Assembly: GCF_000143145.1 (NCBI RefSeq)
Contig: NC_014313.1
Coordinates: forward strand, 2,046,001 to 2,110,000
DNA length: 64,000 nt
Direction: 5' to 3'
DNA from: Hyphomicrobium denitrificans ATCC 51888
GTDB lineage: Bacteria > Pseudomonadota > Alphaproteobacteria > Rhizobiales > Hyphomicrobiaceae
Shown: positions 35,657-44,473 of the stretch, in pieces
How positions within the stretch are numbered: position 1 is the stretch's first letter
Layout of the letters: every line of letters begins with the position of its first letter
The notes under the pieces: model-generated
Seen by the model: only the letters and a program-made list of their open reading frames with translations
Told to the model about the DNA's origin: nothing
Database searches by the model: none
Translations under genes and position numbers: made by a program

Positions 35657-36769
35657 TCAACTCCGATCCTGGAGTTGAAGGGCAGGCGTTGCGATCACGG
35701 CTGCGCCTGGGCGCACGCTCTGCAGACCGTCGACAATAACCTGCTCCCCTCCGCTCAAGCCCTCCTCGACGATGATGCTCGTGCCTCCGCTTTCGCCGCC
35801 GGTCTTTACCCTCCGGATAGCGGCTTTTCCGTCATCGACGACGAAGACGTATGTCCCTTGCTGATCGGCGATGAGTGCCGACTGCGGGATGACGACTTTT
35901 TCGACAGGCTTGCCCGCTTCAATCGATACATGGACGAGTTGCCCGTCGATGAGTACGCCTTTCGGATTCGGAAAGGCGGCACGAACGAGCACGGTATCGG
36001 TCGTGCGATTGACCGTAACATCGACGAAATTGATGGTGCCTTCCTGGTCGTACTTGCTGAGATCGGCGAATTGCAAATTGGCTTTCAACTGAGTGACGTC
36101 GAGTTGTTTGCCTGTCTGCTGCAAACGCAGGAATTCCCGCTGGCTAACAGGGAACGTAACGTACATGGGATCTTGGCTGACGATGACCGTCAAAGGCCCG
36201 CTCTCGGGGCTTACGACGTTTCCCTTGGTGACGTTCGTTCGACCGATTTTTCCCGTCACCGGGGCAACAATATCGGTGTAGCCGAGGTTGATCTTAGCCG
36301 TGTCCAGGTTGGCCTGATCGATAAGGATCGTGCCCTTGGCCTGTTCATCAGTGGCGCGCGCCTGATCGCGCGCGACGGCTGAGCCAACGTTCCTCTCATA
36401 CAATTCTTCAGCACGTTGCAGTTGGACTTCGCTCAATACCTTTGCGGCCTTGCTCCGGTCGAGTGCGCCCGCCGCTTCTCCAACTGCGGCCTGAAACAAC
36501 CCCTTCTCGATTTTGTAGAGGGACGCGCCAGCCTGCACCAAGTCGCCTTCTTTGAATTCGACCTCTTCCAGGTAACCAGTGACACGCGCCCTGATCTCAA
36601 CACGATCGATAGCTTCGACACGGCCAACGAAATCCAGTGATTTTGCAATTGGCTTGCGCGCAGCGGTTACGACGCCGACTGATATTTGTGATGGGGCTTC
36701 ATTCGGCTGCGCAAGGGCCGGAAATGACATCAAATAAAGTGCAACGACCGCGCCTAATGTGTTGCGCAT
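35657..36769 (-). CDS. RND efflux periplasmic adaptor subunit
   Basis: Membrane-fusion protein of 370 residues linking the RND pump to an outer-membrane channel. Start ATG at 36769 has an AGGAGAG ribosome site and opens a signal peptide ([20 protein letters not shown]). Lipoyl/barrel-sandwich strands appear at [20 protein letters not shown] and its mirror [20 protein letters not shown], separated by a helical hairpin rich in Ala/Glu. No N-terminal lipobox Cys was seen, so it may be secreted free rather than lipid-anchored. Confidence 0.93.
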   Translation of the reverse strand: MRNTLGAVVALYLMSFPALAQPNEAPSQISVGVVTAARKPIAKSLDFVGRVEAIDRVEIRARVTGYLEEVEFKEGDLVQAGASLYKIEKGLFQAAVGEAAGALDRSKAAKVLSEVQLQRAEELYERNVGSAVARDQARATDEQAKGTILIDQANLDTAKINLGYTDIVAPVTGKIGRTNVTKGNVVSPESGPLTVIVSQDPMYVTFPVSQREFLRLQQTGKQLDVTQLKANLQFADLSKYDQEGTINFVDVTVNRTTDTVLVRAAFPNPKGVLIDGQLVHVSIEAGKPVEKVVIPQSALIADQQGTYVFVVDDGKAAIRRVKTGGESGGTSIIVEEGLSGGEQVIVDGLQSVRPGAAVIATPALQLQDRS

Positions 36770-37404
36770 GCCGCTCTCCTTCCTAGTACCCCACAATCTG
36801 TGTTGTGTTGGCTACGATCCGAGAACGTGCGTCGAAGTGATATATCTCGTAGGAGAGCCGATACCGAAGTTGGTTCGTGCCCTAGTCAGTAATTCAAAAG
36901 TTCGCTCGCGGCGATGTCATTAAATCCTCTTAGGGTTGAAGATTTAATCCGAACACTTGCCTAAGGACGACACGCCAAAGCCATCGAGAGATATATTATC
37001 GAAAATCATCGTGAGAGCCAAGAGCGTTTAATATGGAAGTTGATGCTAATAATGACTCGGAGGATCGAAGCTGCTCAGCATGACAACACACAAACTGTGG
37101 ACGCTTCCTTGGTGACGACTTAGTATGAGGGTCAACGATCAGCTGATATATTCGCCCCAATTCATCATTGATTGGCTCCCTTCAATGGAGCGTAGCGTGC
37201 TATTGGTTCGATATAGGGGGCACCCTTTTACAAAAGGCGTATCCCTCAATTGGGACATCGCCATCGCGGATGCCCAGGATAAATTTACCGCACTGGATCT
37301 AAGCTAAAGTGGTGGAAGTTATTCGCGCAAATTCATGGACCCGATGGCTAAGAAGACAGATAGCCCAAGCGCATAGAGATCGTAGTTGAACCGGAATTTA
37401 ACGA
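36770..37404. other. A/T-rich intergenic region between efflux and permease operons
   Basis: 635 bases separating divergent genes. It should carry the promoters of the adaptor and AI-2E-family genes. A 60-codon frame at 37125-37307 has no ribosome site or recognisable motif. No RNA gene or repeat was seen. Confidence 0.45.
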
Positions 37405-38469
37405 ATGCCGGAGATCGATACGCAGAAGGATCAGACCGTCGCGATCGATCTTGCTATTCGTATCAGCTTGCTTACGTTGCTAGCTTATTTGTCGTTTGCA
37501 ATCGTTGCTCCGGTTCTGACGATCTTAGTGTGGAGCGCCATTCTGACAGTGGCGCTTTACCCCATCTACCGCTGGCTCGCACATTGGCTCAATAGCCCGA
37601 AGTTTGCCGCCGCATTCGTTACGTTACTTTGCATGCTTGTCGTCTTAGCACCTGTGACGTGGCTTGGCTTCGGTCTGCTCAATGGAGTGGAAGTCATTGT
37701 CCAAAAACTTGACAGCGGATTATCCATTCCTGCCCCTCCAGAATCGATCAAAGATTGGCCAATCGCTGGAGATCAAATCTATCGGCTTTGGACGCGCGCC
37801 ATTACGGACATCAGCTCGCAACTCGCTGAATTAGCACCCGCGTTGAAACCTGTGGCTGGCTGGCTCCTCCAGGTTGCGTCGAACGTTTTGATTGGGCTGC
37901 TCAAGTTCCTGCTCTCGATTATCGTAGCAGGTTTTCTCTTTTGCCCAGGCCCCAAGCTTGTCAAAGTACTTGCTCGGATAATGGAACGCGTTCTGAACCC
38001 GCGAGGTACAGAAATGGTGGAACTGGCCGGCGCAACTATCCGCAATATTTCTCGTGGCGTTCTTGGGGTTGCATTGCTGCAATCGTTTCTTGGAGGGATC
38101 GGTTTTCTTGTGGCCGGCGTACCCGGCGCGGGCATTTTCGCTTTCGCTTCGCTGGTACTTGGAATTCTCCAAATTGGTCCAGGCGTTCTCTTTCTGCCGA
38201 TCCTTGTTTGGAGTTGGATGACTCAGGAAGCGCTGCACGCCCTTTTGTTTACCGCCTACATGGTACCAATTGGGCTATTGGATAACGTTTTGCGCCCGAT
38301 CTTAATGACACGTGGTCTCACTACTCCCATGTTGGTCATCGTCATCGGCGTCATTGGCGGGACGATCGCCTATGGAATTATTGGCCTCTTTGTTGGTCCC
38401 ATAATTCTTTCTGTTGCCTGGGAACTAGGCCAAGCCTGGATGAACGGAACCAAGTCCGCGACCGCTTAA
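37405..38469 (+). CDS. AI-2E family transporter / putative permease
   Basis: 354-residue integral membrane protein of the YdiK/TqsA (AI-2E_transport) family. Eight hydrophobic segments are visible, with the family's RMxGVALLQSFLGGIGF-like block (GVLGVALLQSFLGGIGFLV), GILQIGPGVLFLPILVW, and the C-terminal GLTTPMLVIVIGVIGGTIAYGIIGLFVGPIIL. The family name comes from a proposed autoinducer-2 exporter, but members also act as ion/proton antiporters, so no substrate is claimed. It is the last clear gene of the A/T-richer region. Confidence 0.9.
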   Translation: MPEIDTQKDQTVAIDLAIRISLLTLLAYLSFAIVAPVLTILVWSAILTVALYPIYRWLAHWLNSPKFAAAFVTLLCMLVVLAPVTWLGFGLLNGVEVIVQKLDSGLSIPAPPESIKDWPIAGDQIYRLWTRAITDISSQLAELAPALKPVAGWLLQVASNVLIGLLKFLLSIIVAGFLFCPGPKLVKVLARIMERVLNPRGTEMVELAGATIRNISRGVLGVALLQSFLGGIGFLVAGVPGAGIFAFASLVLGILQIGPGVLFLPILVWSWMTQEALHALLFTAYMVPIGLLDNVLRPILMTRGLTTPMLVIVIGVIGGTIAYGIIGLFVGPIILSVAWELGQAWMNGTKSATA

Positions 38470-38942
38470 ATACTAAGGCTGTCGGCGGATGATATGCGGC
38501 TGTCCCGTCCATTCGACTCGACATTGGACCGAGTGCTGCGAGATCAAGCATGTACGACTGCCGGGTGACGCAGAGAGGCTGCTGCGGCCTCGTAGACCTC
38601 GGCCCCGCTCACAAACGGTTTCCATACATAACAATTCCATGTCGGACCCTTGACATTTTTGTGACAATAGGGCGCCCTACCTAGGCTACTTGGCCTATTC
38701 TGCTTTCGACCATTTGGCTTGATTGACGAAGCAAATTCAGACGGGAGGACCGTGCTGATGCGGAGTTCAAGGCGCCGGGCGGCGGCATCGTTCCGTCATG
38801 CGAGAATAAAATTCCGAGCGCCGAACCGACGGCGCCGCGCGGCGGCCGAGAGCACCGTTTTCGATCTCGCATTGATGAGCCCCTCGAATGGCCGGGCGAT
38901 CCGCACTCATTCTTCCACCTTGCGACGCGGGTTTTCGACAGC
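38470..38942. other. Probable right boundary of the island; no confident gene
   Basis: 473 bases where composition returns to GC-rich. From about 38716 the frame of the next gene is open upstream of its ATG for some 75 codons without any usable start codon, while a 75-codon frame at 38719-38946 is Arg/Ser-rich and probably not real. No copy of the tRNA-Glu 3' end was found here. Confidence 0.45.
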
Positions 38943-40340
38943 ATGACGACGCTGCGCGTGTCGCAAAAGCTGGAAATTTCTGACGCCGATTGGCGGTTGA
39001 TCGGCGAGACTGCGAGCGCACTTCCGGCGGATAAAGCTCACAAGTGGCAAAACCACATCGGCGCCGCACCGCTTGAAAATGCACGGTCAGATCTTTCCTC
39101 GATCATCGACCGAATTCGGAATGGACCCTGGTGCTTCGTGCAGCTTCGCGGAGCCCCGCTCAGCGCAGAGGATATCGGTCGCGGAGACGTTGACCTCCTC
39201 GTCAGCCGTTCGTCCGTAGACGCACTATTGAGTGCGGTGTTTGAGTGGACGCTCGCGGGCGAATGTCATGCGGTCATACGATCGCGCTCTACCGATAAGG
39301 TAGGCCTCGAGATTTTCGACATCGACGGACGCGACAGCCTCTGTTTCGATTTCTGGATCGAGCTTTGGCAGCTTGCCGGCGGCGCGAACTATCTCAGGTT
39401 CGAAGATGTCGCTCATCTGGCCGGGGCGTCAAACGGGATCGTGAGATTACCGCCTGAGATCGAAGCGGCGATCTACCTTGAGCATCTGATCAGCAAGAAG
39501 CGGAAGCTCGACAACGATCACGTGCGCGGACGACTCTCGAACTACGAAAGCACGTGCGCTTCGGCTGGCTCTTCCGAATTGGCTGCTGCACTCGCTCGGA
39601 TCCAGCACTCGGGCAAGATCGACGAACAGGCGCTGGCGGTCAGCCGCAAGCTGCTTGCGGACAATAAGCTCTGGCCTGCCGCGAGACCATCGAGACGATT
39701 CCGCCACAAGGTCGTGACGGAGATGCGCGCGGCGTGGCTCGACGCTCCCCGCAAAACGCGCAGCATGTCGATCATGGGCTGCGACGGCTCCGGCAAAACC
39801 AGCGTCATCAAAAAACTCCGCGAGGCCGAGCCGAATAGATTCAATAGCTACGTCGGCAAGCGGCTCTATCGAAATTCCATTCTCTACAAGATTGCTGTCG
39901 CGCTGATCCGACCGCTGCTGTTTCAGGGCCGGGAAAAGTTTGACGACACGCTGGCGCCCTTCAACTATGTGCGCGCTGCCGCGGCCCTTCCGTTTCTGAA
40001 CCTATTTCCGGGACGCAAGCTGACGCTCGTCGACCGCGCGCTGATCGATTTCGTCATCGTCGACCGAAAATCCGACCATCCGAGGCTCCACCGGGCTTCC
40101 CGGCTGTCGCGCGTCTTCGGACATCGCATCCCGGTCATGCATCTCCTGGTTCCCAATGCGCGTCTCTCGCAGCGCAAGCGAGAAATGACCGAAGCCGGAC
40201 ATGCGCGATACGACCGTCTTGTCTTCGACTGCTTATCGCGCCGTACGCCGACAACGTACGTTCTATTTCACAACGGCGGCGACATCGAAACGTCGGTCGC
40301 TGCTGCCCGAAACATCATTCTTCAGTCGTCGAGGACATGA
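38943..40340 (+). CDS. Nucleotidyltransferase-like / thymidylate-kinase-like fusion protein
   Basis: 465-residue protein with two recognisable parts. The N-terminal half has a nucleotidyltransferase-like motif (GRGDVDLLVS, about 80-90). The C-terminal half is a P-loop kinase: Walker A in MGCDGSGKTSVIKKL (about 277-290), an Asp-Arg motif in LVDRALIDFVIVDRKSDHP, and an Arg-rich lid (SQRKREMTEAGHARYDR), close to thymidylate kinases. Proteins of this fused kind occur near polysaccharide genes; none is adjacent here. The next gene overlaps by four bases (ATGA). Substrate unknown. Confidence 0.72.
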   Translation: MTTLRVSQKLEISDADWRLIGETASALPADKAHKWQNHIGAAPLENARSDLSSIIDRIRNGPWCFVQLRGAPLSAEDIGRGDVDLLVSRSSVDALLSAVFEWTLAGECHAVIRSRSTDKVGLEIFDIDGRDSLCFDFWIELWQLAGGANYLRFEDVAHLAGASNGIVRLPPEIEAAIYLEHLISKKRKLDNDHVRGRLSNYESTCASAGSSELAAALARIQHSGKIDEQALAVSRKLLADNKLWPAARPSRRFRHKVVTEMRAAWLDAPRKTRSMSIMGCDGSGKTSVIKKLREAEPNRFNSYVGKRLYRNSILYKIAVALIRPLLFQGREKFDDTLAPFNYVRAAAALPFLNLFPGRKLTLVDRALIDFVIVDRKSDHPRLHRASRLSRVFGHRIPVMHLLVPNARLSQRKREMTEAGHARYDRLVFDCLSRRTPTTYVLFHNGGDIETSVAAARNIILQSSRT

Positions 40341-41083
40341 TGGCCATTCACGACATCAAGCAGATCATGATCGCGCTGCGTGCCCTCCACCGGGACAGGG
40401 AAAATCACGCCGTGTTTGGCACGGCAGCGCCGAGAACGGCCGAACTCATTTGGGTCGATCCGAAAAAGATCAACTTCTACATGGGGCAACTACCTGAAGG
40501 ATTGAATAATCGTCGGACGAGCGGGCGCATTGTCGATTTCGAGCGCCGTGGCTTGAGCTTCTCGCCGCTGGAAGACGTGATCCCGGTGAAGTCCAGTCTG
40601 ATGCATTGGCGCGATGGCTTGCCTTGGGAGGAAACGCCCGACTTCATCAATCGCATGACGCGCGTGAAGTTCTTTCGTGCCGGCATCAGCCATAATACCA
40701 AATCAGCGGTGGCGCGGCGCTATCGCAAGCTGGATGAACTCTATCGCCGCATTGAAAGAGAACGAGCGTTCAAGACCCAGAAGCAATTGAAGCCCTGGAA
40801 TTTTCGAGAGTACGGCGGTGTTCAAATCGGCATCGACGCAGCCGGCCGATTTGCCGTCATGCGCGGCTCCGGACTGCATCGCACCATGATCGCGAAGCTT
40901 CTCGACCTCCCCTATATTCCCGCGATGGTCGGGCTCATCGACGTCAACGCCATCTCGTATCTGGAATCGTTGCGCACCCCGCCGGAGCATCGCGCGGAGT
41001 TTGCTTCGGGCACATCAGAAATGCTCCGCGAATACCGGCCCTCCGAGAGCCTCGCGGTTGACGCCTCAGCAATGTCGCTTTGA
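40337..41083 (+). CDS. Hypothetical protein with ParB/sulfiredoxin-like segment
   Basis: 248 residues; start overlaps the kinase stop, so translation is coupled (an alternative ATG follows one codon later). Family not recognised. A segment near the C-terminus, GSGLHRTMIAKLLDLPYIPAMV, resembles the G-x-HR-x-A...L-x-x-IP-hydrophobic pattern of ParB/Srx-like domains; the N-terminal part has WVDPKKINFYMG and FERRGLSFSPLEDVIPV. The pairing with a nucleotidyltransferase-kinase suggests a joint role in a nucleotide or phosphosugar modification. Confidence 0.68.
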   Translation: MMAIHDIKQIMIALRALHRDRENHAVFGTAAPRTAELIWVDPKKINFYMGQLPEGLNNRRTSGRIVDFERRGLSFSPLEDVIPVKSSLMHWRDGLPWEETPDFINRMTRVKFFRAGISHNTKSAVARRYRKLDELYRRIERERAFKTQKQLKPWNFREYGGVQIGIDAAGRFAVMRGSGLHRTMIAKLLDLPYIPAMVGLIDVNAISYLESLRTPPEHRAEFASGTSEMLREYRPSESLAVDASAMSL

Positions 41084-41151
41084 TCGCTGCTGCCAGGCAA
41101 CGCGCGCTGATATATTCGTTCAGGTTGTATTGAACGCTGATGCGGCGTCGA

Positions 41152-42201
41152 TCACCTGAATATCGAGGTGAACTTGTTCACCAGCGCCCGCTCAGACGTG
41201 ACATCGGCCTTGCGATAGATGCGCAAGCGGCAATTCTTGATCGTGCCTTTGCTTATTTCGAGCTTTTGCGCGATCTCGCCCGTGCTTTGCCCCATCATGA
41301 TGAGCGCCAGTATTTCACGCTCTCGCCGTGTGAAGTCGCTGAGCGTGGCGGCAACCTGATCGACATGCTCGTGCTGGGTTTTCGCCGAGGCGTTCGGCTC
41401 CAGCGCGTAGATGCGTCCGCCCGGCGCGAGAGGAAAGTGGCGATCGAGCGCCTCGGATCGCAGAATGAAATTCCGCAGTTCGAACTTCTGCGCCGCCTTG
41501 CTTGCTCCTGCGTGCACGATCTCGTCGATCGCCGGGTCTTGTGCTGCGGCCTGAATCCAGGAGTCGCTCGCATAGACCTGCTCGTGAAAGCGGTCCTGAA
41601 TGAGCATCGGACGTTTTATGAAGGCGTCCATACCAGACCGGTTGCTGTATTTGAGCTCGTTGAACAGCGAGCTTAGATGCGCATGGTGATAGCCGTCGAG
41701 CGCCGGAAAGATCAGCTCCGCCCTCGCGACGTCGGCAGCCGAGAACGTGCCCTTCTCGCGCACCAGGAATAACGCCAGGCAACAATGTCCGACCGTGGTG
41801 AAGAACATTGCGAGTTCGTCGGAAATGTTGGCGGCGGCGCCAAACATCTTCTCGTATATGATGAACTCGACATTCTCTGATTTGAGACGCGACAGCGTCA
41901 GAACGCCGGGTGCGCCGCGGGTTTTCCAATGGCTCGAATACGGATCGATCGTCGAGCATTCGCGCGTGTAGAGCTGCACGATCTCGTCGGGCACGTTGTG
42001 CGTATAAAGGACGTCGGGCGGCGCGAAGCGCGAGTAGCGCATGATCCAGCTGGAATCGTGCTGCATCGCAGAGCCGAATAGTTCAAGAAGCTCGCGGTGA
42101 AACGTGTCCTGACCGATCGACATCGCGACCCGGCCGGTGCGGTGAAACCATTCCTCGTCGGTCAGGCGTGTGACCGGTGTTGTCTTGGATTTGCCGCTCA
42201 T
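41152..42201 (-). CDS. LuxR-family transcriptional regulator
   Basis: 349-residue regulator with a C-terminal LuxR helix-turn-helix (FTRREREILALIMMGQSTGEIAQ, then KLEISKGTIKNCRLRIYRK, about 288-336) and a long N-terminal part without a receiver Asp pattern or a clear autoinducer-binding Trp/Tyr/Asp set. It is therefore likely to bind another ligand. It is divergent from the EamA transporter operon across 190 bases that contain a 12-bp palindrome, so it probably controls that operon. Confidence 0.87.
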   Translation of the reverse strand: MSGKSKTTPVTRLTDEEWFHRTGRVAMSIGQDTFHRELLELFGSAMQHDSSWIMRYSRFAPPDVLYTHNVPDEIVQLYTRECSTIDPYSSHWKTRGAPGVLTLSRLKSENVEFIIYEKMFGAAANISDELAMFFTTVGHCCLALFLVREKGTFSAADVARAELIFPALDGYHHAHLSSLFNELKYSNRSGMDAFIKRPMLIQDRFHEQVYASDSWIQAAAQDPAIDEIVHAGASKAAQKFELRNFILRSEALDRHFPLAPGGRIYALEPNASAKTQHEHVDQVAATLSDFTRREREILALIMMGQSTGEIAQKLEISKGTIKNCRLRIYRKADVTSERALVNKFTSIFR

Positions 42202-42270
42202 GGTGCGAGGTCGACCGTCCGTCTCGGAGCATCAAAAGCCTGCCCCGCAAAGGTGACGCGCGGCGAATGA

Positions 42271-42282
42271 TGCCAATTGGCA
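42271..42282. promoter_or_regulatory. Palindromic candidate operator
   Basis: TGCCAATTGGCA, a perfect 12-bp palindrome midway between the divergent LuxR-type and EamA genes. Position and symmetry suit a dimeric regulator site. No other copy was found by eye nearby. Confidence 0.45.
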
Positions 42283-42391
42283 CTATTGTCTGATCCTCGC
42301 CAGTAAAAACTAATCCGACCGATACGTTTGAAAGCCGGCGGCGTCGATTTTCGGCTGAACTTTGTGTGCTGCGCAGCGAAGGGACTTTCTG

Positions 42392-43474
42392 ATGGCCACA
42401 GCCGAGACCGTTGACGGGCTCCGGACAGAAGCACTCAAGGCGCACTACGCGCGCTTGCAGCGTTGGGGGTTCGCCTGGGCGTTGTGGACAGCAGTGCTCT
42501 GGGGCGCCTGGTACGTGCCGGGGACTGCGCTCTGGTATGAGAAACCCTACGTCGATATCGCGGCCGACGACATGGGACTTCGCCTCGCTGCAACGGCGGT
42601 CATGACGTGGATTCACGCGATCATGATTTTCGGCTTTCTGCTGCTTTGGAACGGGGCGCTCGGGAAGATCCCGGATTACGGCCGCACGATCGTTCGCTTT
42701 CGCCGGATCTCGAAGTGGTACGCGCTCGCATCTCTCTGCGGAGGGCCGCTCGCGATATTCGGTTCCTACATGGCGATGGGCTTTGTCGGTCCGGTATTTG
42801 CGGCTGTGACCTCCCTCTTCTATCCTGTCATCGGCGCCGTCGTCGCGCGGCTGTGGTTCAAGGAAAAGATCACCGGGCGCGCTGCCCTCGGCATGGCGAT
42901 CATCATCATGGGCGGCATCGCGATTTACGGGCCGGGCCTGTTCGGCGAACTCGACATTTCAAGCAACCATGCGTGGCTCGGCTATGTCGGCGGCATCATG
43001 TCGGCTATTGGCTGGGGACTGGAAGGCGCGGTTGCGGCTCGCGCGATCGACGTGTCCGACCCCGATGCCGGTATTCAATGCCGCTTCACGTTCGAGATCT
43101 TCTTCTGGGGACTTTTGATCCTGCCATTTCTGGCGCTGTTCACAGAGTATCCGATCGGAACCTTGATCGTCGATACGATGACGCACGGCAAAGCGGTGCT
43201 GTGGATCCTGCTTGCTGCCGCTTGTCACGCATATTGCTACACCTCGTTCTATAAAAGCTTCACTCTCATCGGCGTCGGGCGCGGCGAAGCGATCGGCAAT
43301 CTCTATGCGATCTTCGCGCTCATCTTCATCGCCGCCTTCACGCTGCAGCTGCCGGAATGGTATTTCCTCATCGGCCTCGTACTGACAGTGCTCGGCAGTT
43401 TCGTCATGTTCAGCGAGCCCGCTGAATCCGTTGCTCAGCTTCGCGATATAGGCACAGGGGTGAGTACACCATGA
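42392..43474 (+). CDS. EamA/DMT-type transporter
   Basis: 360-residue inner-membrane protein of the drug/metabolite transporter superfamily with about ten membrane helices. ATG at 42392 has a GAAGGGA ribosome site. Two EamA-like halves: SYMAMGFVGPVFAAVTSLFYPVIGAVVARLWFKEKITG in the first and ACHAYCYTSFYKSFTLIGVGRGEAIGNLYAIFALIF in the second. It leads a three-gene operon with overlapping start/stop codons and faces a LuxR-type regulator. Substrate unknown. Confidence 0.85.
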   Translation: MATAETVDGLRTEALKAHYARLQRWGFAWALWTAVLWGAWYVPGTALWYEKPYVDIAADDMGLRLAATAVMTWIHAIMIFGFLLLWNGALGKIPDYGRTIVRFRRISKWYALASLCGGPLAIFGSYMAMGFVGPVFAAVTSLFYPVIGAVVARLWFKEKITGRAALGMAIIIMGGIAIYGPGLFGELDISSNHAWLGYVGGIMSAIGWGLEGAVAARAIDVSDPDAGIQCRFTFEIFFWGLLILPFLALFTEYPIGTLIVDTMTHGKAVLWILLAAACHAYCYTSFYKSFTLIGVGRGEAIGNLYAIFALIFIAAFTLQLPEWYFLIGLVLTVLGSFVMFSEPAESVAQLRDIGTGVSTP

Positions 43475-43767
43475 AGCTGCATCAGAAGGGCTTCCTGCTG
43501 GTCGAGCTTAGCCGCTCCGCCAGCCTTTGGGACGAAGAACTGATCGCGAGGGCGCTTCGCGAATATGGTCTTTCGGGGGAATACTGGGAGAATAGCGTGC
43601 GCATTGCTCTCGACGAACTGGCTGCCGGCGGCCTGGTGGCACGGCTGCAATCGGATTTGAAAACCATTCGCGGCAAGCCGATGCTGACATTCCATTACGC
43701 CCTCACCGATTTCGGCAAGACGCGGATGAGAGACACGGGATTGCTGACGGAGGCTCGCACGTCATGA
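43471..43767 (+). CDS. Small winged-helix-like protein
   Basis: 98 residues, start overlapping the transporter stop (ATGA). The pattern of helices and a beta hairpin (SLWDEELIARALREYGLSG; VRIALDELAAGGLVARLQS; MLTFHYALTDFGKTRM) resembles a PadR/MarR-like winged helix, so it may bind DNA or protein. No ligand site. Coupled with the transporter on one side and a micro-ORF on the other. Confidence 0.7.
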   Translation: MKLHQKGFLLVELSRSASLWDEELIARALREYGLSGEYWENSVRIALDELAAGGLVARLQSDLKTIRGKPMLTFHYALTDFGKTRMRDTGLLTEARTS

Positions 43768-43880
43768 GCGCATTCTGGGGATACGCGGGCGCCGATTGGC
43801 TGGCCCTGATCATCATCGGAGCCGCAGCCGCCGGCTGCCTCGCTTGCGCGCTGCTGTTCGTCAAGCGCTACAGCGCATAA
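43764..43880 (+). CDS. 38-residue single-pass membrane peptide
   Basis: ATG at 43764 overlaps the preceding stop (ATGA) and the frame ends with TAA at 43880. The product begins MSAFWGYAGADW, has one hydrophobic stretch (LALIIIGAAAAGCLACALLF) and ends VKRYSA, so one membrane helix with a positive C-terminal side. The overlap and the good hydrophobic profile argue for a real gene, perhaps a small subunit of the EamA transporter. No homologue recognised. Confidence 0.65.
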   Translation: MSAFWGYAGADWLALIIIGAAAAGCLACALLFVKRYSA

Positions 43881-44003
43881 GCGCCATTAACTGCGCGGCG
43901 TTTACGGCTCACCAAACCCGGATGCGAGCGTTCACCAAAAGCATTGCGGGGAACCAATAGGGGCGTCAGGCGATTTGTATGCACCTGTGTAATGGAGGCA
44001 TAC

Positions 44004-44378
44004 ATGACCCGTCTTTTCCTGAAGAGCCTTGCAGCGTCTGCGGTTCTTGCTGCAAGCGCAATCAGTGCGCCCGTGTTTGCAGCTGACAACATGCAAACGG
44101 CGGATGAATTCCGCACCAGCAAGCTTGTCGGCACGAAAGTTTACAACAGCACCAACGAGAATATCGGCAGCGTCGAAGATATCGTTCTCAAAGCCGATGG
44201 CTCGATGGACGAGGTCGTGCTGAGCGTCGGCGGCTTCCTCGGTCTGGGCGAAAAATACGTCTCGGTCCCGTTCAGCAATCTCAAGATCACGCGCGACGGG
44301 ACGAGCCTGAAGATCGTCACCGACGGCACCAAGGATTCGCTGAAAGCATTGCCGGACTATCAGTTCTTCAAATCATAA
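44004..44378 (+). CDS. PRC-barrel domain secreted protein
   Basis: 124 residues from the ATG at 44004, with a TGGAGG ribosome site and a signal peptide (MTRLFLKSLAASAVLAASAISAPVFA). The mature part is a single PRC-barrel: KLVGTKVYNSTNENIGSVEDIVL, DEVVLSVGGFLGLGEKYVSVPF. Secreted PRC-barrel proteins are frequent in Hyphomicrobiales with no fixed role. It converges on the cbb3 operon end across a terminator hairpin. Confidence 0.88.
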   Translation: MTRLFLKSLAASAVLAASAISAPVFAADNMQTADEFRTSKLVGTKVYNSTNENIGSVEDIVLKADGSMDEVVLSVGGFLGLGEKYVSVPFSNLKITRDGTSLKIVTDGTKDSLKALPDYQFFKS

Positions 44379-44415
44379 GCGGCGCTGCGAACGACTCCCG
44401 TCGGGAAGCAATGAG

Positions 44416-44444
44416 GCGAGCGTGATCGAATTGATCGCGCTCGC
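44416..44444. terminator. Shared hairpin between convergent genes
   Basis: GCGAGCGTGATC (44416-44427) pairs with GATCGCGCTCGC (44433-44444) over 12 bp with one G-T pair and a GAATT loop. It lies between the convergent PRC-barrel gene and the end of the cbb3 operon, so it may terminate both. The T-rich stretch on the plus side is weak. Confidence 0.6.
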
Positions 44445-44473
44445 TCTGTTTCCGATGATTGGAGAGCTTCAAG

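Noticed and set aside
37125..37307. 60-codon plus-strand frame in the 635-base gap
   Set aside because: No ribosome site or recognisable motif.
38470..38760. Second attachment site matching the tRNA-Glu 3' end
   Set aside because: Searched by eye for the T-arm and acceptor sequence; none found.
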